A stretch of DNA of 36,153 bases from a virus. A model generated the notes under the pieces. That model searched no databases. It was given only the letters and a program-made list of their open reading frames with translations, and was not told where the DNA came from. The stretch lies in the IMG/VR virus record IMGVR_UViG_3300027810_000028, positions 1 to 36,153 of that record; one strand, given 5' to 3'. Shown here one piece after another: positions 6,256 to 13,521 of the stretch; position 1 is the stretch's first letter; each line of letters opens with the position of its first letter. Made by a program: the position numbers and the translations under genes.

Positions 6256-6935
6256 TGTCAGAAGAGTTTAACGAGTTCTGCAACTATGTATTGTACAGAG
6301 AAAATTTAGATGGAGGCGGCAGAGAGTTAGCCCCAGACTTTGAAAGGATTATCAGTGAGGAAAACAGGGTTTATGATAACTTATTAGAGGCTGGTTGTGG
6401 GGCAAGTTGGATCGGATTGTGGTTAAACGAGAGTGGACACTGTAATAACCTACACTTAATGGACATAAACCCAGAGGCTATAGAGGTAGTCAACGAAACA
6501 GTTAAGGGGTTTGAAAGAGTTACCACTTACGTATCAGATATGTTTAAGGCTATACCAGAAGATGTAAAGTTTGACTGTATAGTTACTAACCCTCCTAACT
6601 ACTTTGATATACAATCAAGCCATTCAAAGTACGGGTATTTAAGTAACGACTTGAGGCCATCAGATAGAGGTTGGAAGTTCCACAAAGAGTTTTACAAACA
6701 AGCGAGTGATAGACTTGCACCCAATGGTGTTATATTTATATCAGAGATAAACATGTTTTCGGATACGGTAAGTTTTGATGGGGAGGTTTATGACAAAAGA
6801 AATAGGCCAGCCTTTGAAGACTTCAAGGACATGATAGAAGATAACAACTTAGAAATAAAAGATATAAGATATTTAGGTGACGTTTCAAAAAGATGCTATG
6901 TACCAATACATATACTAAAGGTAGGGAGGAAGTAA
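6255..6935 (+). CDS. Class I SAM-dependent methyltransferase with NPPN motif
   Basis: This 226 aa protein has SAM-binding motif I (LLEAGCGAS, residues 43-51), an acidic end to strand 2 (LMDINPEA) and motif IV DCIVTNPPNYF (N112-P-P-N115). An NPP[YFWN] motif IV is typical of enzymes that methylate planar amino nitrogens, such as N6-adenine in DNA or RNA, or the glutamine amide in HemK/PrmC. The substrate cannot be told from sequence. The ATG overlaps the primase-helicase stop by one base and has an AAGGAG site; DNA polymerase follows after 1 nt. That placement suggests work on phage DNA or a replication partner, which is inference. Confidence 0.75.
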   Translation: MSEEFNEFCNYVLYRENLDGGGRELAPDFERIISEENRVYDNLLEAGCGASWIGLWLNESGHCNNLHLMDINPEAIEVVNETVKGFERVTTYVSDMFKAIPEDVKFDCIVTNPPNYFDIQSSHSKYGYLSNDLRPSDRGWKFHKEFYKQASDRLAPNGVIFISEINMFSDTVSFDGEVYDKRNRPAFEDFKDMIEDNNLEIKDIRYLGDVSKRCYVPIHILKVGRK

Positions 6936-6936
6936 G

Positions 6937-8784
6937 ATGGAACACATAATAGATATTGAATGTGATGGGCTTAACCCAACTAAGATACACTGTGCCATTG
7001 CTAATGGTACTACAGTATCTAAAAGTTTTTTTGAGTCCCTAACTAAAGATGATGTACTTATAGGCCACAACATAATCAGGTTTGACATACCAGTCCTAGA
7101 ACGTCTACTAGATATTAAGATTAAAGCTAAGTTAATAGACACACTAGCACTTAGTTGGTACTTATACCCAGAAAGAAACAAGCATGGGCTAGCTGATTGG
7201 GGAGTGGACTTAGGAGTTCCTAAACCTAAGATAGATGATTGGGAGAACCTAACTCTGGAAGAGTACACACATAGGTGTAAGGAAGATGTAAAGATAAACA
7301 CATTACTTTGGAAGAGACAACAGGTGTTCCTTAAAGAGCTGTACCCAGAAGGATACCAGCACCTACTAGACTACCTAAACTTTAAAATGCACTGTGCCAT
7401 GCTACAAGAGAAGAACAAGTGGAAGCTAGACGTAGGTAAGGCAGAAGAGTTATTGTTTAAGCTAACTGAGAGCCAAGCACACGCAGTTGTTTCACTAGAA
7501 GGGGTGATGCCAAGGGTACAGACTTATAAGAAGGTGAGTAGACCTACAAAGCCATATAAGAAAGATGGCAGCTTATCAGTAACAGGTGAGAAGTGGACAC
7601 AGTTGTGTAAAGATAACGATATTAATTTTGATAGTGATAAGGAGTACAGTGTACCTGCTGCACTTAAAGAACCTAAAGCAACATCACCAGTACAGGTTAA
7701 GGATTGGTTGTTCGGTTTAGGTTGGAGTCCTATGACATTTAAGTATGTTGAGGATGGGGTAGATCACAGAGGTATGCCACAGAAGAGAGCTATACCACAG
7801 ATAAAGAAAGGAGATAACTTGTGCCCCAGTGTAGTCAAGATGATTAACAGCAAGCCTGAGATTAAACACCTTGAAGACTTTGGTATTGTTGCACACAGAA
7901 AGGGGCTAGTCACTGGTTTACTAAAGAACGTAGATGATAATGGTTTTGTTATCGCAGGTATACAAGGGCTGACTAATACACTTAGATTTAAACACGCAGT
8001 GTGTGTTAACATTCCTAGCCCACGTATGCCATACGGTACAGAGATAAGAAGTCTTTTAACTTCTTCATCTAACGAGCATGAGTTATGTGGTAGCGACATG
8101 AGCAGTTTAGAAGATAGAACCAAGCAACACTACATGATGCCCATTGACCCTGACTACGTAAAAGAAATGAACAAGGATGGGTTTGACCCACACTTAGACA
8201 TTGCAGTGGAGGCTGGCTTCTTAACTCGTAAACAATCAGAGGCTTATAAGGCTGGTAACTTTAGTGTGTACAACAAAGCAGAGTTAACAGCACAAAGACA
8301 CAAAGGAAAGACCACTAACTATGCCTCTACCTATGGGGCAGGAGCAGAGACTATAGCAAGAGGTGCTGATGCAACAGTAGCAGAAGGCAAGAGATTGCAT
8401 ACAGCATATTGGGAGCGCAACTGGAGTCTCAAGGCTATAGCAGACGAGCAGATAACTAAGACATTAAATAGAAACAACTGGTTGTATAACCCAGTCAGTA
8501 AAATATGGTATGTCTTAAGAAGCAAGAAGGATATATTCTCGACACTTAATCAAGGCACTGGTACTTATTGTTTTGATATGTGGTTAAAGGAAATGCTAAA
8601 GAAAGATGTTAAGTTCTTAGGTCAGTTCCATGACGAGATTATATTTGAAGTACCACTAGGCTATAGGGTAGGAGTTACTAAGTACCTGAAGTCTTGTGTA
8701 AGTGAGGTGAACAAAACGCTAAACTTAAATAGAGAGTTAGACGTAGATGTAGACTTTGGTTTTAATTATTCAGAGATACATTAA
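6937..8784 (+). CDS. Family A DNA polymerase, T7-like
   Basis: This 615 aa replicative polymerase begins with a 3'-5' exonuclease domain (DIE at residues 6-8, then GHNIIRFD) and ends with the polymerase domain. Motif A is DMSSLEDR, motif B is R454...K458...Y462...Y466-G467, and motif C is H565-D566-E567. The residue equivalent to E. coli F762 is tyrosine (Y462), as in T7; tyrosine there is linked in published work to fast lytic phages and to low discrimination against dideoxynucleotides. A GGGAGGAAG ribosome site precedes the ATG. Length is somewhat shorter than T7 gp5 (704 aa), and no separate processivity factor was recognised. Confidence 0.95.
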   Translation: MEHIIDIECDGLNPTKIHCAIANGTTVSKSFFESLTKDDVLIGHNIIRFDIPVLERLLDIKIKAKLIDTLALSWYLYPERNKHGLADWGVDLGVPKPKIDDWENLTLEEYTHRCKEDVKINTLLWKRQQVFLKELYPEGYQHLLDYLNFKMHCAMLQEKNKWKLDVGKAEELLFKLTESQAHAVVSLEGVMPRVQTYKKVSRPTKPYKKDGSLSVTGEKWTQLCKDNDINFDSDKEYSVPAALKEPKATSPVQVKDWLFGLGWSPMTFKYVEDGVDHRGMPQKRAIPQIKKGDNLCPSVVKMINSKPEIKHLEDFGIVAHRKGLVTGLLKNVDDNGFVIAGIQGLTNTLRFKHAVCVNIPSPRMPYGTEIRSLLTSSSNEHELCGSDMSSLEDRTKQHYMMPIDPDYVKEMNKDGFDPHLDIAVEAGFLTRKQSEAYKAGNFSVYNKAELTAQRHKGKTTNYASTYGAGAETIARGADATVAEGKRLHTAYWERNWSLKAIADEQITKTLNRNNWLYNPVSKIWYVLRSKKDIFSTLNQGTGTYCFDMWLKEMLKKDVKFLGQFHDEIIFEVPLGYRVGVTKYLKSCVSEVNKTLNLNRELDVDVDFGFNYSEIH

Positions 8785-8788
8785 TTGT

Positions 8789-8817
8789 TTGACAATACTA
8801 ATAAGTTAGTATATACT
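8789..8817 (+). promoter_or_regulatory. Strong sigma-70-type promoter before lipoprotein/SSB genes
   Basis: TTGACA (8789-8794), a 17-nt spacer and TATACT (8812-8817). The spacer holds an inverted repeat ACTAA-TAAG-TTAGT (8797-8810), where a repressor could block RNA polymerase. It would boost the lipoprotein, SSB, nuclease and nucleotide genes downstream of DNA polymerase. Confidence 0.78.
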
Positions 8818-8849
8818 GTAAATTCTTATAACAAGAAAGGAAAGAAACC

Positions 8850-9017
8850 ATGAAAAAATTATTAACTGTAGTACTAGTAGCTTCAACATTTCTAATAACA
8901 GCATGTGGTGTTCAAGAAGATGAAGCAGTAGGAACAGCTAAACAAGTTAGCTTAGTTACAGCAGACTACCATGCAAAAATGGCAAGTGTTGAGGTCTTAA
9001 AAGAAGGAACTAAATAA
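8850..9017 (+). CDS. Small phage lipoprotein, 55 aa
   Basis: The protein starts MKKLLTVVLVASTFLITACG: two lysines, a hydrophobic stretch and a lipobox LITA-C, with the lipidated cysteine at residue 19. The mature part is only about 37 residues, polar and acidic. It should be exported and anchored in the inner or outer membrane. GAAAGGAAAG precedes the ATG, and a strong promoter stands directly upstream. Small phage lipoproteins expressed early are known superinfection-exclusion factors (for example T5 Llp blocking FhuA). A similar role is plausible here but not shown; the mature part resembles no exclusion protein I know. Confidence 0.82.
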   Translation: MKKLLTVVLVASTFLITACGVQEDEAVGTAKQVSLVTADYHAKMASVEVLKEGTK

Positions 9018-9018
9018 C

Positions 9019-9669
9019 ATGGCTATTAAAAGATTAGCAGTAGCACCAGTAGGAACGGAGACAATAGACATACCCAACCTAGGGGCAGGTGAGCATGAAG
9101 GTAGGTTAAGGTATGTTGCAGACTTAGGTATGCAAGAACGTACACCTTTCCAAAAGGGTGATCCAGAACGCGCACCATGTCAGCAGTTATCTTTGGGTAT
9201 TGAGATTGTTGGAGAGACTATTGAGGTAGACGGTAAGACATTACCTAGACTGTTATGGTCACCACCTTTTAACGTGTTCAATACTATGAGTGGCCTCGGA
9301 AAAGAGTTAAAGTTCTTCAAGGCTTTTGATTCTTCCGCTAAAGAAGACACTGTTGCAGATTGGGATTCAGTATTAAATGAACCTTGTAACGTAACAACTG
9401 TCTTAAATGAGGGGAAGGGTGCAAGTGCAGGAAGAACCTTTGACAACATCGTAGGTATCGCAGCTATCCCAGCTAAGTATAAGGCTGGTGTAGAGAAAGG
9501 TATAGTGACTGATGGTTGCACTGGTGATTGTGAAGATGATGATAACCCAGCACAGTCTAACATGTACGGACTACCTGATGTATTACATAGTAGACGTATC
9601 ACTTCTTCTGTTACTAAGGTAGAGACAGTAGAAGAAATGTTAGAAGATGCCGAAGCTGTTCCATTCTAA
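9019..9669 (+). CDS. Single-stranded DNA-binding protein, T7 gp2.5-like role
   Basis: This 216 aa protein lies between DNA polymerase and the 5'-3' exonuclease. Its C-terminus is acidic and ends in an aromatic residue (EEMLEDAEAVPF), the hallmark tail of SSBs that contacts other replication proteins. The body is consistent with a beta-rich OB-type domain, and an acidic insert (GDCEDDDNPAQ) lies near residue 170. T7 gp2.5 (232 aa) has the same size and tail. AAGGA precedes the ATG, one base after the lipoprotein stop. The fold is inferred; the tail and context are the main evidence. Confidence 0.72.
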   Translation: MAIKRLAVAPVGTETIDIPNLGAGEHEGRLRYVADLGMQERTPFQKGDPERAPCQQLSLGIEIVGETIEVDGKTLPRLLWSPPFNVFNTMSGLGKELKFFKAFDSSAKEDTVADWDSVLNEPCNVTTVLNEGKGASAGRTFDNIVGIAAIPAKYKAGVEKGIVTDGCTGDCEDDDNPAQSNMYGLPDVLHSRRITSSVTKVETVEEMLEDAEAVPF

Positions 9670-9670
9670 C

Positions 9671-10390
9671 ATGGAGCTTCTGATAGATGGTGATGTAATA
9701 GTATACCGTATTGGTTTTGCTACGCAGCACAAGGACGAGGAGGGGGAGGTCGTGGCTGACCCCCTCGCCTATGCCTTACACAGTTGTAAGCAGTACCTAA
9801 ATGGTATGATAAAAGATACTAAGGCAGATAGTTACAGGTTGTTTTTAACAGGCCAAAGTAATTTTAGAATATACATAGATGGAGAATACAAAGCTAACAG
9901 GAAGGATACAGCAAAGCCTGTACACTATCAGGCTATTAGGGATTATATGGCTAAGAGTTTTAAAGCAGAAATAGTACATCACATGGAAGCTGATGATGCT
10001 CTAGCACTTAATCAAACTAAAGACACAATGATAGCAAGCATAGACAAAGACCTGCTGATGGTAGCAGGAGAGCATTATAACTTTGTCAAGAAAGAGTACA
10101 AGACAGTAACACAAGAAGAAGGTACTCATTGGTTTTATATGCAGATGCTAATGGGAGATAAGGTTGATAACATTATTGGAATACGTGGTATCGGCCCGAA
10201 AAAAGCTGAAAAGATATTGGCTGAAAGTAAGGATTGGGATACTACTGTGGAAAGCTACTACAAAGATTTCTTTACAGAGGAAAACTGGTATCAACGTATG
10301 GTACAAAATACTCAGCTACTTTGGATGCTTCAAAAAAATGTGAAGATGCCAATGGATATAAGAGGTAACCTTTGCTATGAATACTTATAG
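9671..10390 (+). CDS. 5'-3' exonuclease (T7 gp6 / flap-endonuclease family)
   Basis: This 239 aa nuclease degrades DNA from 5' ends, for primer removal, recombination or host DNA turnover. Visible signatures: LLIDGD at the N-terminus (metal-binding D6, D8), EADDALAL, IASIDKDLL, and a helix-hairpin-helix segment GIRGIGPKKAEKIL. The start at 9671, one base after the SSB stop, is preferred because the recognisable fold begins there (MELLIDGD); an upstream ATG at 9647 would add 8 residues. Neither start has a strong ribosome site, so translational coupling to SSB is likely. Its end overlaps endonuclease I by 14 nt. Confidence 0.9.
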   Translation: MELLIDGDVIVYRIGFATQHKDEEGEVVADPLAYALHSCKQYLNGMIKDTKADSYRLFLTGQSNFRIYIDGEYKANRKDTAKPVHYQAIRDYMAKSFKAEIVHHMEADDALALNQTKDTMIASIDKDLLMVAGEHYNFVKKEYKTVTQEEGTHWFYMQMLMGDKVDNIIGIRGIGPKKAEKILAESKDWDTTVESYYKDFFTEENWYQRMVQNTQLLWMLQKNVKMPMDIRGNLCYEYL

Positions 10391-10772
10391 AAGTAAGTTT
10401 GAAGAAAGACTTGCCAAAGATTTAATTAACTTTACTTATGAATGTACTACCCTCCTGTATAACAAACGGACTAATAGAAAGATGGAGTGTTTAGATTGTG
10501 GTAGCGCACACGTACTACAGAAAGCTAAGTACCTAACAGACTTTAGATTATCTAATGGTATATACATAGAAGCAAAGGGTTGGTTTAAGCCTAGTGATAG
10601 AACTAAGATGGAGTCAGTCATTAAGTGTAACCCTGATGTTGATATTAGAATGTTGTTTCAAAAAGATGGTTGGACTACTAAGAAAAAGATACAGAAGTAT
10701 TCTGAGTGGTGTGATAAGCGTAAAATAAAATGGGCTGTTGGTAAAGTTCCTATTGAATGGGTGAGGGAGTAA
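10377..10772 (+). CDS. Endonuclease I-like Holliday junction resolvase, T7 gp3-like
   Basis: This 131 aa protein carries the catalytic set of T7 endonuclease I: an FEERL helix near the start (E9/E10), D55 in YLTDF and E65-x-K67 in YIEAKGW; the D, E and K positions coincide with T7 numbering. The family cuts branched DNA and helps break host DNA and resolve replication intermediates before packaging. A CxxC pair (C38, C41) lies between the two catalytic parts and is not part of the T7 enzyme as I know it. The gene overlaps the exonuclease, as expected for a T7-like recombination module. Confidence 0.9.
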   Translation: MNTYRSKFEERLAKDLINFTYECTTLLYNKRTNRKMECLDCGSAHVLQKAKYLTDFRLSNGIYIEAKGWFKPSDRTKMESVIKCNPDVDIRMLFQKDGWTTKKKIQKYSEWCDKRKIKWAVGKVPIEWVRE

Positions 10773-10775
10773 ACT

Positions 10776-11066
10776 ATGAGTACAGAAACAGCTTGTTATA
10801 ATTGCGGTGCAAGAAACCCAGACTTCACTACTGACGGATACTCTCGTAGTTGTAGTGAGTGTGACGTTAAAGGTACGGTACTTACAATAACGGAAATGTG
10901 TGACTACATGTTTGATTTAGACCTAAGAGGACACATAAACCACACTAAGTATGAAGACTTTATTGATGAAGACTTTGATAAGATAGACTTAGACTTTAGT
11001 GATGATGAACAAACACTAGCATACAACGATGCTTACAAAGACTATTTAGAAGAGGACGAGCTATGA
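10776..11066 (+). CDS. Zinc-ribbon protein with acidic tail, 96 aa
   Basis: Four cysteines in two CxxC knuckles (C7, C10, C26, C29) form a likely zinc ribbon. The rest, from about residue 50, is very acidic (many D and E). GAGGGAG precedes the ATG and the stop overlaps the metallophosphoesterase start (ATGA). The function is unknown; zinc ribbon plus acidic tail might bind nucleic-acid enzymes or mimic DNA, but this is speculation. Confidence 0.7.
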   Translation: MSTETACYNCGARNPDFTTDGYSRSCSECDVKGTVLTITEMCDYMFDLDLRGHINHTKYEDFIDEDFDKIDLDFSDDEQTLAYNDAYKDYLEEDEL

Positions 11067-11818
11067 AGATTTTAGTGATACCTGATACACAAGTTAAGAA
11101 AGGTGTACCGTTAAGTCACCTGCTACATGCTGGCAAGTACGCTGCTGCCATGAAGCCTGATGTTATCGTACACATAGGTGACCATTGGGATATGCCTAGC
11201 TTATCTTCTTATGATAAAGGCCGTAAGTCTTTTGAAGGTAGACGATACAACGATGATATAGAAGCTGGCAACAAGGGTATGAATTTGTTTATGCAACCTA
11301 TCAGAAAAGAAATGAATAGGTTAAAGAGTAACAAGAAGAAACAGTGGAAGCCTCGTATGGTATTCACAATGGGAAACCATGAGAACCGTATTAACAGGGC
11401 AGTAGATGCAGATGCTATTCTTGAGGGTGTAATAGGAGAGAAAGACTTTGATCTTAAAGGTTGGGAAGTGTCTCCTTTTTTAGAACCTGTTATTATTAAT
11501 GGTGTTGCTTTTGCTCATTACTTTTGCAGTGGCGTAATGGGTAGGCCAGTGTCTAGTGCTAGAGCCATGATAAATAAAAAGCACATGAGTTGTGTGATGG
11601 GACACGTACAAGATAGAGACATAGCATTTAGTAAGAGGGCAGATGGTACTGCAATTACTGGTATCTTTGGTGGTATCTTCTATCAACAAGATGAAGAGTA
11701 CCTAACACCACAGACTAACGGGAGCTGGAAAGGTATATGGATGCTTAACGATGTACAAGATGGCAGCTTTGATGAAATGCCTGTTAGTCTTTCATACTTG
11801 GAGAAGAAGTATGGATAA
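11063..11818 (+). CDS. Calcineurin-like metallophosphoesterase
   Basis: This 251 aa protein has the metal-binding motifs of the family in order: PDTQ (D8), GDHW (G39-D40-H41), GNHE (104-107), H152 in AFAHYF and GH (180-181). The first motif is DxQ instead of DxH, a form I know from phage members. Such enzymes hydrolyse phosphomono- or diesters; in phages the substrate is usually unknown. It sits between nucleases and nucleotide genes, so a nucleic acid or nucleotide substrate is likely. Its end overlaps the next gene by 8 nt. Confidence 0.88.
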   Translation: MKILVIPDTQVKKGVPLSHLLHAGKYAAAMKPDVIVHIGDHWDMPSLSSYDKGRKSFEGRRYNDDIEAGNKGMNLFMQPIRKEMNRLKSNKKKQWKPRMVFTMGNHENRINRAVDADAILEGVIGEKDFDLKGWEVSPFLEPVIINGVAFAHYFCSGVMGRPVSSARAMINKKHMSCVMGHVQDRDIAFSKRADGTAITGIFGGIFYQQDEEYLTPQTNGSWKGIWMLNDVQDGSFDEMPVSLSYLEKKYG

Positions 11819-12119
11819 GAGTTACAGTAGACATAACCTAACTATTGCTGTTAACTCTATCTTAACACACAGTGAAGTGATGGTTTATTGGGATGGAGAA
11901 GGATTCCAAGCAGTTGCTGATGATGGTACTTACCCATTAAATTCTATACACAGTACTAGGAACTTGCTTGGTAAGTACAACAGTTGGTCTACTACTAAAG
12001 ATATACTTGATGATGCAGACTTTTTTATGAAACAACTTAATGAGGTTGTGTGGCCTGAAGAAGCAAGGATAGATGCCATAGGCCAGAATGGAAACACTGG
12101 AGAACATTATGAAAGATAA
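11811..12119 (+). CDS. Unknown protein, 102 aa
   Basis: The ATG at 11811 is preferred because GGAG lies a few bases before it and it overlaps the metallophosphoesterase stop; the longer reading frame from 11751 lies inside that gene. The protein begins MDKSYSRHNLTIAVNSILTH and has a tryptophan- and acid-rich middle. No membrane segment, no known motif. It is part of the tightly packed nucleotide-metabolism stretch. Confidence 0.68.
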   Translation: MDKSYSRHNLTIAVNSILTHSEVMVYWDGEGFQAVADDGTYPLNSIHSTRNLLGKYNSWSTTKDILDDADFFMKQLNEVVWPEEARIDAIGQNGNTGEHYER

Positions 12120-12300
12120 GCAGATAGGAGGCACTCACTACAAGCAGCACAAGATACAACCTTGGGACATTATAGACGAGTACAAGTTATCTTTTTATGA
12201 GGGTAACGCATTAAAGTATCTGCTTAGAAACAAAGGTAAAAGAAAAGAGGACTTACAAAAAGCTATTCACTACTTAGAAAAGATAGTAGGAGGTTTGTAA
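12109..12300 (+). CDS. DUF3310 protein
   Basis: This 63 aa protein matches the phage DUF3310 pattern closely: GGTHYK near the start, QPWDII, an FYEGNALKYLLR core and EDLQKAIHYLEKI at the end. The family is common in phages, sometimes annotated as nucleotide kinase-like, with no proven activity. GGAG stands 7 nt before the ATG, and the start overlaps the previous gene by 11 nt. It lies just before the ribonucleotide reductase genes, consistent with nucleotide supply. Confidence 0.88.
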   Translation: MKDKQIGGTHYKQHKIQPWDIIDEYKLSFYEGNALKYLLRNKGKRKEDLQKAIHYLEKIVGGL

Positions 12301-12572
12301 TGGAAGACGATGATAATAGTAAGTTTAAGTTTAGTTATGTGCCAGCAGAGATAGACGAGTACGGTAACTTTGTTGTCTTTGGTTACCCCTTGATTGGAGG
12401 TTGGTTACCCAAGCTGGCTTTTGAAAGTGAAGTAATGTATGATGATGTGTTTGACCCAAAAGAAAAAAAGAAGTATAGTATATTTATAGCCGAGTGGTTC
12501 TTAGTAGGATACATGGTTGTATATAAAATAGAAACCACCAGTATGTTTGAGGAAAACAAAGATGATAACTGA
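12300..12572 (+). CDS. Unknown acidic protein, 90 aa
   Basis: The ATG overlaps the DUF3310 stop (TAATG), so the two are coupled. The product is acidic, with aromatic-rich strands (FVVFGYPLIGGWLPKLAF) and a moderately hydrophobic segment (IAEWFLVGYMVVY) that may be a strand pair or a weak membrane segment. The end overlaps nrdB. No family recognised. Confidence 0.68.
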   Translation: MEDDDNSKFKFSYVPAEIDEYGNFVVFGYPLIGGWLPKLAFESEVMYDDVFDPKEKKKYSIFIAEWFLVGYMVVYKIETTSMFEENKDDN

Positions 12573-13521
12573 CACACAAGAAGCATACATAATAGAGTAC
12601 CCACAAGCAGAGGTATTCGCAGAACAGCAGGAAGATATTTTCTGGACTGCTAAAGAGATAGGTATGGAAAAAGACCTACACGATTTACACAACAGCCTTA
12701 CAGAAGCAGAGACACATGGAGTAGTCACAGTACTTAAGTTGTTTACTAAGTACGAGGTACACGTAGGCAATGAGTACTGGTTAGACTTTGTACGTAGGAA
12801 GTTCAAACGTCCTGAGATACAACGCATGGCATCTTTGTTCGGCATGTTTGAATTGAATGTCCATGCCCCATTTTATAATAAGATAAACGAGGTTCTTAAC
12901 CTTAACACAGAAGAGTTCTATAACAGTTACATAGAAGACAAGACTTTGAAAGGGCGTATGGATTGGTTAGACAGTCAGTTCGATGGTGATGATACACTGT
13001 ACTCTCTGGCTGTTGGTTCTATTGTAGAGGGTGCTGTACTCTATTCTAACTTTGCGTTCTTAAAACACTTCCAAGCGGAAGGTAAGAACAAGTTGGTTAA
13101 CTTAACAGCAGGTATTAACTTCTCTGTACGTGACGAGAACTTACATAGTCTTGCTGGAGCATGGTTGTTTAACACCTTAAAGGAAGAGTCAGAGTTAGAT
13201 ATAATAGCTACAGATAGGTTAACTCAAAAAGTTAACAAGACTTGCAATAAGATACTAGAGCATGAGAGTAGAATTATTGACATGATATTTGAGAAGGGTG
13301 ACATACGTGGTATAACAGAACACCAGATGAAACAGTTTATTAAAGCAAGATTAAACTTATGTCTTAGTCAAATAAACCTTGAACCTTTGTATGAAGTAGA
13401 GTATGATCCTATTAGTAAGTGGTTTTATAAGAATATAAATAGCGGTCAGTTACATGACTTCTTCCACAAGCAAGGTAATAATTATAATAGGGATCATAGC
13501 GAGGCTAAGTTTGTATGGTAA
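12562..13521 (+). CDS. nrdB: Ribonucleotide reductase small (beta) subunit, class I
   Basis: This 319 aa protein houses the metal/radical cofactor that lets NrdA turn ribonucleotides into deoxyribonucleotides. Aligned by eye with E. coli NrdB, ligands are E65 (in KYEVHVG, E. coli D84), E97 and H101 (FELNVH), E156 (VEGAVLYSNF), and E192/H195 (RDENLH); Y105 in HAPFY falls at the radical tyrosine. Two oddities: glutamate replaces the first aspartate, and E97-H101 is spaced ExxxH, not ExxH. The start at 12562 is preferred to 12547. It precedes nrdA, the reverse of the usual order, and overlaps it by 7 nt. Confidence 0.92.
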   Translation: MITDTQEAYIIEYPQAEVFAEQQEDIFWTAKEIGMEKDLHDLHNSLTEAETHGVVTVLKLFTKYEVHVGNEYWLDFVRRKFKRPEIQRMASLFGMFELNVHAPFYNKINEVLNLNTEEFYNSYIEDKTLKGRMDWLDSQFDGDDTLYSLAVGSIVEGAVLYSNFAFLKHFQAEGKNKLVNLTAGINFSVRDENLHSLAGAWLFNTLKEESELDIIATDRLTQKVNKTCNKILEHESRIIDMIFEKGDIRGITEHQMKQFIKARLNLCLSQINLEPLYEVEYDPISKWFYKNINSGQLHDFFHKQGNNYNRDHSEAKFVW

